Shown here: positions 36,048-44,563 of the stretch, in pieces
How positions within the stretch are numbered: position 1 is the first letter of the stretch
Layout of the letters: every line of letters starts with the position of its first letter
Source: CAVQJU01 sp963712905
Lineage (GTDB): Bacteria > Acidobacteriota > Vicinamibacteria > Vicinamibacterales > CAVVIG01
DNA length: 64,000 nucleotides
Assembly: GCA_963712905.1 (NCBI GenBank)
Contig: CAVQJU010000011.1
Span: 310,001 to 374,000, forward strand
Direction of reading: 5' to 3'
Notes under the pieces: model-generated
The model's input: the letters and a program-made list of their open reading frames with translations, nothing else
Database searches by the model: none
What the model was told of the DNA's origin: nothing
Translations under genes and position numbers: made by a program

Positions 36048-38168
36048 TTGTCGACCCAGGCGATGGGCATCTGGGATAAGGCGGCCGCTCCGGATCAAGC
36101 GGGATTTGTTCGGTCACTGCTTGCCCATGCAGCGGTTCTCTCCGTTCAGGGCCAGGCTGCGGCCGCGCTCGACGCATACGACCGTGCACTGCGGATTCAG
36201 TTGCCGGTGTTGGGTCCCTCGCACCCCGACATTGCCGCGATTGAGGTCAAACGCGCGGCGCTCCTGGCGCAAACCGATCGGAAGCAGGAATCGCTGACGG
36301 TTGCGCTCGGCGCCGAGGCCACGGGCCGACAGCACCTGAGCCTGACGCTCGGCTCGCTGCCCGAACGCCAGGCGCTCGACTACGCGGCGAAGCGGCCTCA
36401 GGGCCTTGGTCTTGCGCTGTCTCTCGTGACGGCAGACAGTTCAGCATCAGTCCTGGACGCCGTCGTTCGCGGCCGGTCTCTCGTGCTCGACGAGATGGCG
36501 ATACGGCGTCACGCCGTCAACGACGAGGCCGGCGGACCCGCGGCGTCGCTGTGGACTGCTCTCCGGCAGGCGCGCCAGCGTCTCGCGAACCTTGTGATCA
36601 GAGGCCCAGGATCTTTGCGTCCCGAGCAGTACACGGCCCTTATCAGCCAGGCGCAGCAGGAAAAAGAAGACGCGGAGCGCGCACTGGGCGAGCGGAGCGC
36701 GGCGTTCCGCTCGGAGATGTCTCGCTCGGCCATCGGTCTCGACGAGATCAGGAAGCGCCTGCCGGCCGACAGCGCGCTCGTGTCCCTGGTTCGATACGAC
36801 CGCCAGGTGTTCGCTCCGGCGTCGCAGACCGCCTCGCCGCGGCGGACGCGAGTCGTGCCGTCCTATCTCGGTTTCGTGCTGCGATCCGATGGCAGCGACC
36901 CCATCGTCGTGCCGCTCGGACCGGCGGCCGCGATCGATGCCGCGGTGGCGCGCTGGCGTCGCGCGATGAAAGCCGAAATGGCAGTCGATTCGAGTGGACC
37001 GCCGCCTGAGCCTTCGCTCAATTCGACGGGCGTCGGCCTTCGCCGCCAAATCTGGGATCCGATTGCAGCGCAGGTGGGAGACGCGGCCCGCGTATTCGTG
37101 GTTCCGGATGGGGCGTTCAATCTCGTTCCGCTCGCCGCTTTGCCCTCTGCCCGGGGCAGGTATCTCGTCGAGGATGGGCCGATCATCCACTACCTCTCCG
37201 CCGAGCGCGATCTCGTGCTCGACGAGACGACACCAAAGCCATCGAGCGCCGGACTCTTGTCCGTCGGCGGGGCCTCATTTTCTGACGGCTCCGTCGTTCG
37301 CGTCGCTCCGCAACGCGAGGTCGTCACAAGGCGCCATCGCCCGCGCGAACCCGGAACCTCCTGTTCACTCGCTCCGCGACGCGTCTATCAACTGCGGCGG
37401 CTTCCGGTCGATGACCTTCGAGCCGATCCCCGCTTCGCGGAACGAAGCCCAGGTCGTCGCCGGCCTGTGGCGTCAGTTCGGATGCCGGACAGGGCGTTGA
37501 ACCCGCGACGCTGCAGACGTTGGTCGGGCCGGCTGCCACCGAACGGGCATTCAAACAGACAGCCCCCGGCCGCCGCATACTCCATCTCGCCACGCACGGT
37601 TTCTTCCTCGGCGACGACTGTGCCCCGGTCATCGAGGGCGCTCGCGCGGTCGGTGGCTTGGCCGGTCCCAGTGGCGCCCGCGTCGAAATCGGCCGGGGCG
37701 GGGCGAGCAACCGGGCCAAGAGCGATTCCCGAGAACCCGCTCCTGTTGTCCGGCCTCGCGCTCGCGGGCGCGAATCGCCGCTCTGCTGCCGGCGCTGACG
37801 AAGACGACGGGATTCTGTCGGCAGAAGAGGTGGCGGGGCTGAATCTCCAGGGCGTGGAGTGGGCCGTGTTGTCGGCCTGCGACACCGGCCTCGGCACGGT
37901 GATCAGCAGGGAAGGTGTCCTCGGATTACGCAGGGCCTTTCAAGTCGCCGGCGTGCGCACCGTGATCATGAGCCTCTGGTCTGTTGACGATCGCGCGACG
38001 CTTGAGTGGATGCAAAGACTCTACGAGGCCAGGTTCCGCGGCAATCTCAGCACGGTCGACGCGATGCGGGACGCCAGCGTCCGCGTCATCCGCGATCGGC
38101 GGTCGAAAGGCCTCAGCACGAATCCCTTCTACTGGGCTGCCTTCGTGGCTTCCGGCGACTGGCGCTGA
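36048..38168 (+). CDS. TPR-CHAT (caspase-like) protease, C-terminal half, frame-disturbed
   Basis: The frame carries the last TPRs (LLAHAAVLSVQGQAAAALDA), a helical linker, and the start of the CHAT domain (IWDPIAAQVGDAARVFVVPD, FNLVPLAALPS). Between about 37320 and 37730 the coding sense moves to other frames. That stretch includes ILHLATHGFFLGDD with the catalytic His (codon at 37595). It returns for WAVLSACDTGLGTVISREGV with the catalytic Cys (codon at 37878), and then VRTVIMSLWSVDD and NPFYWAAFVASGDWR. As written the protein would lack its catalytic histidine. CHAT domains are clan CD proteases related to caspases; TPR-CHAT proteins act in regulated proteolysis or cell-death pathways. Confidence 0.7.
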   Translation: MSTQAMGIWDKAAAPDQAGFVRSLLAHAAVLSVQGQAAAALDAYDRALRIQLPVLGPSHPDIAAIEVKRAALLAQTDRKQESLTVALGAEATGRQHLSLTLGSLPERQALDYAAKRPQGLGLALSLVTADSSASVLDAVVRGRSLVLDEMAIRRHAVNDEAGGPAASLWTALRQARQRLANLVIRGPGSLRPEQYTALISQAQQEKEDAERALGERSAAFRSEMSRSAIGLDEIRKRLPADSALVSLVRYDRQVFAPASQTASPRRTRVVPSYLGFVLRSDGSDPIVVPLGPAAAIDAAVARWRRAMKAEMAVDSSGPPPEPSLNSTGVGLRRQIWDPIAAQVGDAARVFVVPDGAFNLVPLAALPSARGRYLVEDGPIIHYLSAERDLVLDETTPKPSSAGLLSVGGASFSDGSVVRVAPQREVVTRRHRPREPGTSCSLAPRRVYQLRRLPVDDLRADPRFAERSPGRRRPVASVRMPDRALNPRRCRRWSGRLPPNGHSNRQPPAAAYSISPRTVSSSATTVPRSSRALARSVAWPVPVAPASKSAGAGRATGPRAIPENPLLLSGLALAGANRRSAAGADEDDGILSAEEVAGLNLQGVEWAVLSACDTGLGTVISREGVLGLRRAFQVAGVRTVIMSLWSVDDRATLEWMQRLYEARFRGNLSTVDAMRDASVRVIRDRRSKGLSTNPFYWAAFVASGDWR

Positions 38169-38190
38169 GTCAGAGGCGGCGGTTGCTTAA

Positions 38191-38694
38191 TTAACGAGAG
38201 GCCATCGGCGGTGCACGCCTGGCGGAACGATAGCCTTCGAGCACAAAGATGGCGGCGCCGAGCATGATGGCCATGTCCGCCACATTGAAAATACCGGTCC
38301 GTAGTGGACCGATCCCAACATTCATGAAGTCGATCACCATTCCAGACGTGATCCGATCCAGGAGGTTGGAGGCACCACCGGCTACGAAGATTGCGACGCC
38401 GACGAGAGACCGTCTGGGCCAGCGACTCCGCATGGCGACGCCGACCACGGCAAGTAAGAGCAACCCATTCCCGACACCGAAGACCGCTGTTCGGACCGGA
38501 CGCGGCCAGTCTGCACCGAGACCCAGGAACGCGCCCGTATTCTCGGCATACTCAAGCCGAAACGTGTCGGCCAGGAATGACCGGCTCGAGGCTTCGGAGA
38601 GCGTGGTGGCGGCCACATGCTTGGTCACACGGTCGCAGCCGATCGTGGCGCCGATCGCAATGAGCAGGACGAGCCGAAGGCCGATTCGGGTCAT
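38191..38694 (-). CDS. lspA: Lipoprotein signal peptidase (signal peptidase II)
   Basis: This 167-residue membrane aspartyl protease removes the signal peptide of prolipoproteins after lipid modification. Family motifs are present: DRVTKHVA after the first span, EYAENTGAFLGLGA, and GGASNLLDRITSGMVIDFMN followed by FNVADMAI. D122 and D140 are the catalytic pair. Four membrane segments fit the known topology. The ATG overlaps the stop of the upstream dehydrogenase gene (ATGA), so it is translated from that message. It is slightly less GC-rich than its neighbours. A more typical second lspA may exist elsewhere in the genome. Confidence 0.9.
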   Translation of the reverse strand: MTRIGLRLVLLIAIGATIGCDRVTKHVAATTLSEASSRSFLADTFRLEYAENTGAFLGLGADWPRPVRTAVFGVGNGLLLLAVVGVAMRSRWPRRSLVGVAIFVAGGASNLLDRITSGMVIDFMNVGIGPLRTGIFNVADMAIMLGAAIFVLEGYRSARRAPPMASR

Positions 38695-39911
38695 TGACCG
38701 GCCGGTTCGATCTTGAGCACCGCTCCGAACGTCTCGTCCGTCAGCGCGTAGATGTTCCCATCCAGCCCGGGCTTCACTTCGCGAATGCGCTGCTTGAGCT
38801 CGGACAGGATGATTTCGCGCCCGATCGGATCGCCCTTCGCGTTGAACATCACGCGCTGGATGTGCTTCCCCGTGTTGTTGCGCATCGCGCCCACGAGCGC
38901 GTTGCCCTTCCACGCGGGAAACTTGTCGCCGTTGTAGATCGACAGCCCCGAGACGGCGATGGCGGGCACCCAGTACACGACCGGCTCCTCGAAGCCCGGC
39001 GCGGTGAAGCCCCGGCCGACGATCGTGCCGTCGTAGTTCCGCCCGAGCGACACTTCCGGCCAGCCGTAGTTCTTCCCCTTGACGATGCGGTTCAGCTCGT
39101 CGCCGCCCTGCGGCCCCTCTTCGGTGGACCAGAGCGTGCCGTCCACGTCGTTGAACGCCAGGCCGAGCGGGTTGCGGTGCCCGAGCGTCCAGATCTCCGG
39201 CTTGTAGCCGGCGCGGCCCACGAACGGGTTGTCGGCCGGCACGCCGCCTTCGTCGGTGATCCGCAGGATCTTGCCGATGTGCGACGCGGGATCCTGTGCC
39301 TTGGGGCCGTAGTTGCGATCGCCGAGCGACACGTACAGCAGGCCCGCGCGGTCGAACGCGAGCCGGGCGCCATAGCTCCCGAATGCGGGACCGCGCGTCT
39401 GATCGGTGCCGGGGCCGCCCCAGTACGCGTCCGCGACGAGGATGTCCCTGCCGTCGGCGAGCGTCGATCCGCCGTCCCACCGCGCGCGGTACACGGCGGT
39501 CGTGGCGTTGCCCGCGCCTTCGCCGGGCTTCGAGTAGGCGAAGTAGATCAGCCGGTTCTGCGCGAACCCCGGATGCAGCGCGACGTCCAGCATGCCGCCG
39601 AGACCGGTGGCGAGCATCGCGGGCAGCGGGCCGATCGGCGCCGGATCGAGGACGCCGTTCCTGATCGCCCGCAGGCGGCCCGGCCGCTCCGTGACGAGGA
39701 TGGTGCCGTCCGGCAGAAACGCGATGCCCCACGGATGATCGAGGCCTTTCGTCAGCACGGACACGTGGAAACGGGCCGCGCCCACGCCGAAATCCCAGGG
39801 GCCCGCGCCGAGCGTATCCACCGGCGCCGGTCCTCGTCCGCGCTGCGCGACGGCGATTGAACCCGCGATCAGAATGATTACGGCAATCGTCGCGATGTAG
39901 CGTCTCTTCAA
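38691..39911 (-). CDS. PQQ-dependent sugar dehydrogenase, second copy
   Basis: This 406-residue exported beta-propeller has an N-terminal hydrophobic segment (IATIAVIILIAGSIAVA). Then come GLDHPWGIAFLPDGTILVTER, MLDVALHPGFAQN, LYVSLGDRNYGP, LGHRNPLGLAFNDVDGTLWS, and NYGWPEVSLGRNYDGT. It belongs to the aldose/sorbosone dehydrogenase family, as does the gene at 14295. The start codon is TTG (no ATG is near), with GGGGAG upstream. It is translationally coupled to lspA. A hairpin element lies upstream. Confidence 0.87.
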   Translation of the reverse strand: MKRRYIATIAVIILIAGSIAVAQRGRGPAPVDTLGAGPWDFGVGAARFHVSVLTKGLDHPWGIAFLPDGTILVTERPGRLRAIRNGVLDPAPIGPLPAMLATGLGGMLDVALHPGFAQNRLIYFAYSKPGEGAGNATTAVYRARWDGGSTLADGRDILVADAYWGGPGTDQTRGPAFGSYGARLAFDRAGLLYVSLGDRNYGPKAQDPASHIGKILRITDEGGVPADNPFVGRAGYKPEIWTLGHRNPLGLAFNDVDGTLWSTEEGPQGGDELNRIVKGKNYGWPEVSLGRNYDGTIVGRGFTAPGFEEPVVYWVPAIAVSGLSIYNGDKFPAWKGNALVGAMRNNTGKHIQRVMFNAKGDPIGREIILSELKQRIREVKPGLDGNIYALTDETFGAVLKIEPAGQ

Positions 39912-39938
39912 GTCGAGGTCTCCCCTGAGTCGTCGTAC

Positions 39939-39991
39939 GTAGGGCGACCCTTTCAGGGTCGCCGGAGGCGGGGCTGAAAGCCCCGCCCTAC
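39939..39991. repeat. GTAG/CTAC double-hairpin element, copy 3
   Basis: The element reads GTAGGGCGACCCTTTCAGGG, then TCGCC and a short GGAG spacer, then GCGGGGCTGAAAGCCCCGC, ending CCTAC. Both stems are near-perfect. It lies between two minus-strand genes, close to the stop of the MBL gene and ahead of the dehydrogenase start. Confidence 0.85.
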
Positions 39992-39995
39992 ATTA

Positions 39996-41066
39996 CTAGC
40001 GCCGGTCCAATAGTTCGTAAATTCTCGTGACGGCGATCGGCGGCACACCCGGACCCTGAATCGGAAAGTGCGCGCCGTGCTTCGTCATGTCCACGCGTTT
40101 GGCGGCGTCCTCGGCCGACACGCCCTGCCGCTTCAGCTTGCCGACTTCCGTCCACACATCGCGCAGGTAGTCCTGGAAGTAGCCGATCTTGGCCTTGTCG
40201 GTGAACGCCTCGCCGTGCCCCGGCATCACCGTGTCGAAATCCAGGCCCTTCAACGCATCGAGCGACGCCACCCACTCGTCGAGATACGCATCGCTCATGT
40301 TGGAGAGGCCCGACGTCAGGAAGTCGCCGGTGGCGACCACCCGCTCGCGCGGCAGGTACACGACCACGTCGCCCGCGGTGTGGCCGCGGCCGAGAAACCG
40401 GATCTGGATCTCGCGGCTGCCGCGGTACAGCGTCATCCGGTCGGTCAGCGTGACGTTCGGCGGCGTAGGCTTGAGCTCGGCCTGCGCCGCGCGGTTGTTC
40501 TCGGCCACCGAGATCTGCGTCCGCAGCGTCGCCTGCCGGCCGGCGTCGGTTTCCGCGGCCAGGCGCTTCTTCATGTCGTCGATCTGCCCCGGCAGCCCGG
40601 TCACGTAGTTCCGGTAGAGCGGCATGCCGATGGAGTTGTTGAGCAGCATCTGCCGCGTGAACTCGTGGCCGATGATGTCCACCCGGCTGTCGAAGATCTG
40701 GTTGCCGTGGGCGTGATCGAAATGGAAGTGCGTGTTGATCACTGTGCGCACGGGCTTGTTCGTGATCTCCTTGATCTCGTCCAGCAGCACCCAGGCCGCG
40801 GCGGGGGAGACGTGGTCGTCCACGACAATCACGTCCTCGTCGTTGACGATGACCGAGGAGTTGCCGACGACGGCGAGGGCACCGGTGCCGATGGCGTGGT
40901 AGATGCCCGGCTTTACCTGGTTGAACCTGAAGGCCTTGCCCGTGTGCGCCGTGCCGGCCGGGGCCTGGCGCGACTGCGCCGCGAGCGTGTCGCCCGCACG
41001 CGGCCCCCACGCGGCGACAGCCGCAAGCGCAAGAAGAATGACCGCGGACAGCAGCAGGCGTCGCAT
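39996..41066 (-). CDS. Secreted MBL-fold metallo-hydrolase (class B-like)
   Basis: This 356-residue protein has an ATG behind GGAGGAAA and a signal peptide ending LAAQS. Zinc motif NTHFHFDHAHGN gives H113, H115, D117 and H118. FLGRGHTAGDVVVYLP (third-ligand His), VVATGDFLTSG (bridging Asp) and VMPGHGEAF (last His) complete the binuclear site. The layout resembles quinoprotein-relay/SoxH-like and subclass B hydrolases. A helical insertion (QIDDMKKRLAAETDAGRQ) lies between motifs. The substrate is unknown; beta-lactamase activity cannot be excluded but is not implied. Confidence 0.87.
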   Translation of the reverse strand: MRRLLLSAVILLALAAVAAWGPRAGDTLAAQSRQAPAGTAHTGKAFRFNQVKPGIYHAIGTGALAVVGNSSVIVNDEDVIVVDDHVSPAAAWVLLDEIKEITNKPVRTVINTHFHFDHAHGNQIFDSRVDIIGHEFTRQMLLNNSIGMPLYRNYVTGLPGQIDDMKKRLAAETDAGRQATLRTQISVAENNRAAQAELKPTPPNVTLTDRMTLYRGSREIQIRFLGRGHTAGDVVVYLPRERVVATGDFLTSGLSNMSDAYLDEWVASLDALKGLDFDTVMPGHGEAFTDKAKIGYFQDYLRDVWTEVGKLKRQGVSAEDAAKRVDMTKHGAHFPIQGPGVPPIAVTRIYELLDRR

Positions 41067-41134
41067 TCCTGTTTCCTCCGGGCACAGCCTATCAGAGTCG
41101 GGGCGGGTACAATGCAGCCACCTGGAGGGTCCCG

Positions 41135-42133
41135 ATGTCTCCACTGACGAAACGGCTCGCGGCGGCAGCGATGGTCGTGATCGGCGGCGCCACGACGGCG
41201 TCCGCGCAAACCGACTGCGATCGCGCGTGCCTGAAATCCGCGCTCGATCAATACCTGGCCGCCGTGATCAAGCACGATCCGACCGCCGCTCCGCTCGCGC
41301 TGGGGTTCCGGCAGACGGAGAACGCCATCAACGTGCCGCCCGGCGCCGGCGTCTGGAAGACCGTGACGGCCCTGGGAAAGGTTCAACGGCGGTATCTCGA
41401 TCCGGTCAGCAGTCAGGCCGGCTACTACGGCATCGTCGAGGAAGGCGGCAGCTCGGCGATCGTGACCGTGAGAGTCCGCGTGCAGAACAAGAAACTCACC
41501 GAGGCGGAGTGGTACCTTGCCCGGGCCGGCGACCCGGGCCTGAACGGGCCCGCGCAGCCCGGCCGCCCGCCTGCGAACCTCTTCAACCCGGACTATCTCA
41601 CGGCGAACCCGCCGCCCGAGCGCACGGTGCCGAAGGCGCAGCGCCTGAAGCGCGATGAGCTCGTGGCGATCGTGAACAGCTATTTCGACGGCATCACATC
41701 GCACGACCGGACCGTGGCGCTCGTGCACGACGGGTGCGGCCGCGTTGAAAACGGGACGCCGGCGCCGGCGGGCCGCTTTCTGCCGGCCGGTCCTCCGCGC
41801 GGCACGGCTCCCGCGCCGGCCGCCAACGCGAACAACGACTGCATGTCGGGCATGGCCAACTTCAACCTGTCGATGGTCGCCGCGCGGCGGTTTCCGGTGG
41901 TGGACGAAGAGGCCGGCATCGCTCTCGGCCTGGCGGTGTTCATCCGCCGCCCCGGGTCGCCCACGCCGCGCAACGTCTTCAGCGAGTGGTTCGTCGTGGA
42001 CGAAGGGAAGATCCGCACCATCTTTACCGCGATGTACTACCCTGAGCCCGAGCGCGCCGTGCCCAACTGGCCGCCCTATGAAGGCAACTGGCCGCTGCCC
42101 GCGACCATCGTCCCCACGCCGCGGCCCCAGTAG
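41135..42133 (+). CDS. Exported protein with two SnoaL-like domains
   Basis: This 332-residue protein has an ATG behind GGAGGG. A signal peptide ends ASAQT. Two related halves follow, each starting with a helix of NTF2/SnoaL type (LKSALDQYLAAVIKHDPTAA and RDELVAIVNSYFDGITSHDR) and followed by a strand pattern with a Phe/Tyr-rich end. A proline-rich linker (GPAQPGRPPANLFN) joins them. Cysteines in both halves (CDRACLK, DGCGRVEN, NDCMSGMA) suggest disulfides. The function is unknown. TACAAT at 41108-41113 may be its -10 box. Confidence 0.7.
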   Translation: MSPLTKRLAAAAMVVIGGATTASAQTDCDRACLKSALDQYLAAVIKHDPTAAPLALGFRQTENAINVPPGAGVWKTVTALGKVQRRYLDPVSSQAGYYGIVEEGGSSAIVTVRVRVQNKKLTEAEWYLARAGDPGLNGPAQPGRPPANLFNPDYLTANPPPERTVPKAQRLKRDELVAIVNSYFDGITSHDRTVALVHDGCGRVENGTPAPAGRFLPAGPPRGTAPAPAANANNDCMSGMANFNLSMVAARRFPVVDEEAGIALGLAVFIRRPGSPTPRNVFSEWFVVDEGKIRTIFTAMYYPEPERAVPNWPPYEGNWPLPATIVPTPRPQ

Positions 42134-42149
42134 CTGACATCGCGCATCG

Positions 42150-43367
42150 ATGACATGGTGGATTGAGGCCGACCCGGCGGCCCGCCGGGCGTTTGTCGCC
42201 GCCGCGCTCGGATGGATGCTCGACTCGTTCGACGTGATGCTCTACGCGATCGTGCTCGCGGAGTTGATCCGGGATCCTGCGCTCCACCTGTCGTTCGACG
42301 CCGCCGGCATCCTGGGCTCCCTGACGCTGCTGTCTGCGGCAGCAGGCGGGATCATCTTCGGCGTGGTGGCGGACCGGATCGGCCGGACGCGTGCGCTGAT
42401 TGCGGCCATCCTCATCTACGCCATCTTCACGGCCGCGTGTGGATTTGCGCGGTCGGCGCGAGAGCTTGCGGTGTTTCGCGTCCTGCTCGGCCTCGGGATG
42501 GGCGGGGAGTGGGCGACGGGCGCGACGCTTGTGTCGGAGTCGTTTCCCGCGCGCCACCGGGCCAGGGCGCTGGCGTTCGTGCAGAGCGCGTGGGCGATCG
42601 GCTACGGTCTCGCCGCGCTCGTCAATTTGATCGTGCTGCCCTTCTGGGGCTGGCGCGGCGTGTTTTTCGTCGGCGTCCTGCCCGCGCTGTTCACGATCTG
42701 GATTCGGCGCGGCGTCGCCGAACCGAAAATCTGGCAGGAGTCCCGGGCTGCGGAGCGCGGCCGCATCAGCGCGCTCTTCGCGCCGGGCGTCGCGAAGGTC
42801 ACCGTATTTCTCACGCTGATGAACGCCTGGACGCTCTTCGGCTACTGGGGACAGACCAACTGGGTGCCGGCGTACCTCGCGCTCGAGCCGGCGAGGGGAG
42901 GCATCGGGCTCTCGTCAGCGACGATGTCCGTGTTCGTGATGGTGATGCAGGTGGGGGTCTGGTTCGGGTACATCAGCTTCGCGTACATCGCCGACGCGAT
43001 AGGCCGCAAGCGCGCGTATGTAATGTTCCTGGTCGTCACCGGCCTGATGCTGCCGGCCTACGGCTACCTGCGGACGCCCGGCCTGCTCCTGATCCTCGGC
43101 CCCATCCTGGCCTTCTTCGCCAGCGGCTACTTCAGCGGTTTCGGCGCCGTCGTCGCCGAGCTGTACCCGACGTCGGTGAGGGCGACGGCCGCGGGCGTCT
43201 GCTACAACACCGGGCGCGTCGCGAGCGCCGCGGCGCCGTTCCTGGTCGGATCGCTGGCGGCCACGCGCGGCTTCGGGCCGGCGTTCGCGCTGACCGGCGT
43301 GGCCTTCTTGTGCGCGGCGCTCATGTGGATCTGGATTCCGGCGACGGGCGACGCCGAACTCGCGTGA
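42150..43367 (+). CDS. MFS transporter (aromatic-acid/sugar-acid:H+ symporter type)
   Basis: This 405-residue inner-membrane protein has 12 predicted spans. Major facilitator motifs are present: GVVADRIGRTRALI (loop 2-3), GLGMGGEWATGATLVSESF and RARALAFVQSAWAIG (as in sialate/benzoate porters), and a second-half IADAIGRKRAYV. It probably imports a carboxylate with protons. It begins 16 bases after the SnoaL-like gene and may share its message. Four bases after its stop comes a hairpin element shared with the convergent VOC gene. Confidence 0.87.
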   Translation: MTWWIEADPAARRAFVAAALGWMLDSFDVMLYAIVLAELIRDPALHLSFDAAGILGSLTLLSAAAGGIIFGVVADRIGRTRALIAAILIYAIFTAACGFARSARELAVFRVLLGLGMGGEWATGATLVSESFPARHRARALAFVQSAWAIGYGLAALVNLIVLPFWGWRGVFFVGVLPALFTIWIRRGVAEPKIWQESRAAERGRISALFAPGVAKVTVFLTLMNAWTLFGYWGQTNWVPAYLALEPARGGIGLSSATMSVFVMVMQVGVWFGYISFAYIADAIGRKRAYVMFLVVTGLMLPAYGYLRTPGLLLILGPILAFFASGYFSGFGAVVAELYPTSVRATAAGVCYNTGRVASAAAPFLVGSLAATRGFGPAFALTGVAFLCAALMWIWIPATGDAELA

Positions 43368-43371
43368 CCAC

Positions 43372-43426
43372 GTAGGGCGGCCCTTTCAGGGCCGCCGTTC
43401 GCGGGGCCTGAAAGGCCCCGCGCTAC
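43372..43426. repeat. GTAG/CTAC double-hairpin element, copy 4
   Basis: The stems are GGCGGCCCTTTCAGGGCCGCC and GCGGGGCCTGAAAGGCCCCGC, framed by GTAG and CTAC. It lies between convergent genes. Its terminal CTAC supplies the TAG stop of the VOC gene. It could act as a bidirectional terminator. Confidence 0.85.
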
Positions 43427-44478
43427 GGTTGCGCAGGTGCCGCCGGTCTCACGAAAGGCGCGCAGTTGTCGCACGGCGCAAACGGCGTGAAGAAGAAGTT
43501 GTTCGGATCGGCGACGAGCGCGCCCTTGAAGTTCGGCGGGATCGGCACGGCGACGCCGCCTTCCGACACGACCGTCAGGCCGGCGCTCTTCAACGCGCCG
43601 ACCAGCGCGTCGACGTTCTGCGCCCGCACCTGCAGCCGCGCCGCGCCGCGGTCCTGGATCCGCATGTGAAGCGGCGCGCGATCGACGCCCTTGAACTCGA
43701 CGAACTCGATCCACAACGCCGAGCCCGGGGCCTGGACGCGGCTGCGGCGGACGTCGGCCTTCGAGAGGCCGGTGAGCGCCCGGGTGGCCTTGTCGGCAGA
43801 GAAGGCCGTTTCGCCCTCGACCTTGAACCCCAGCACGTCGCGGTAGACGCTCGTGGTGCGCGCCATGTCGTTCACGGAAATCGACAGCCGCATGTCGAAG
43901 ATGTTGGGCGTCGTCGCCTCCGGAACGGAGGCCGGCTGCCTGAGCTCGACGAAGCGGTTGTCGATGTCGCGGATCAGGACGGCGCGCGCGCCGTCGGCGA
44001 ACGCGACCGGCTTCCCGCCAGGCGTCGCGATGGCGACGTTGGCCTGCTTCACCCGGGCGAGCTCGGCGTCGAGATCGCGGACGAGTAGAACCAGCGTGGC
44101 CGTCCCCGGATCCTGGATCCGCAGGTCGATCGTCTTGTGATCGACGTTCTGGATTTCCATCAACTCGATGCTCGCTCGGGTGCCGGGCACGCGGGCGGAC
44201 TGATGACGTTCCTTCGCCCCCTGAATGTCGAACATCGCGAAGAGCCGCGGGTTGGCGTTGTTGTACGGCCGTTCACCCGACGCGGGCAGCGGCGGCACTT
44301 CCATCCCGAAGACGTCGTGATAGAACGCGAGGGACCGGTCCATGTTCTCCACGAACGCCGTGAATGCACCCGTGCCGATGACCGAGCCGGCTCCAGGGGG
44401 AGCGGGCGTCTGGCCTGGCAGTGAAGGGGGCAGCAGGAAGAAGAAAGCGGCGAGAGCGGCGAAACAGGCGCGAGTCAT
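43423..44478 (-). CDS. Exported double-VOC (glyoxalase-fold) protein
   Basis: This 351-residue protein has a signal peptide ending LPGQT. Two vicinal-oxygen-chelate domains follow. The first starts AFVENMDRSLAFYHDVFGME and the second ISVNDMARTTSVYRDVLGFK. Each has the split beta-alpha-beta pattern ending in VLIRDIDNRFVEL-like strands (second: DPNNFFFTPF). Such domains bind metals or small aromatic and carbonyl compounds. Export and the duplicated domain make a classical glyoxalase I role doubtful. The stop codon lies within hairpin copy 4. Confidence 0.8.
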   Translation of the reverse strand: MTRACFAALAAFFFLLPPSLPGQTPAPPGAGSVIGTGAFTAFVENMDRSLAFYHDVFGMEVPPLPASGERPYNNANPRLFAMFDIQGAKERHQSARVPGTRASIELMEIQNVDHKTIDLRIQDPGTATLVLLVRDLDAELARVKQANVAIATPGGKPVAFADGARAVLIRDIDNRFVELRQPASVPEATTPNIFDMRLSISVNDMARTTSVYRDVLGFKVEGETAFSADKATRALTGLSKADVRRSRVQAPGSALWIEFVEFKGVDRAPLHMRIQDRGAARLQVRAQNVDALVGALKSAGLTVVSEGGVAVPIPPNFKGALVADPNNFFFTPFAPCDNCAPFVRPAAPAQP

Positions 44479-44497
44479 GCGCCTATCTTACAGGGGT

Positions 44498-44553
44498 TCG
44501 CGGGGCTGAAAGCCCCGCGCTACGGATGTAGGGCGGCCCTTTCAGGGCCGCCC
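44498..44553. repeat. GTAG/CTAC hairpin element, copy 5 (permuted)
   Basis: Here the stems are in swapped order. A CGGGGCTGAAAGCCCCG stem ending CGCTAC comes first, then GGAT, then a GTAGGGCGGCCCTTTCAGGG stem ending CCGCCC. CTAC and GTAG thus meet in the middle instead of framing the element, as at the junction of two tandem copies. It lies between the VOC start and the TonB receptor stop. Confidence 0.8.
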
Positions 44554-44563
44554 TTTCCGTTGT

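Noticed and set aside
34623..38168. TPR-CHAT gene considered as a type III-E CRISPR effector partner (Craspase)
   Set aside because: No Cas7-11, Cas1 or repeat array is in the window; TPR-CHAT proteins are common outside CRISPR loci.
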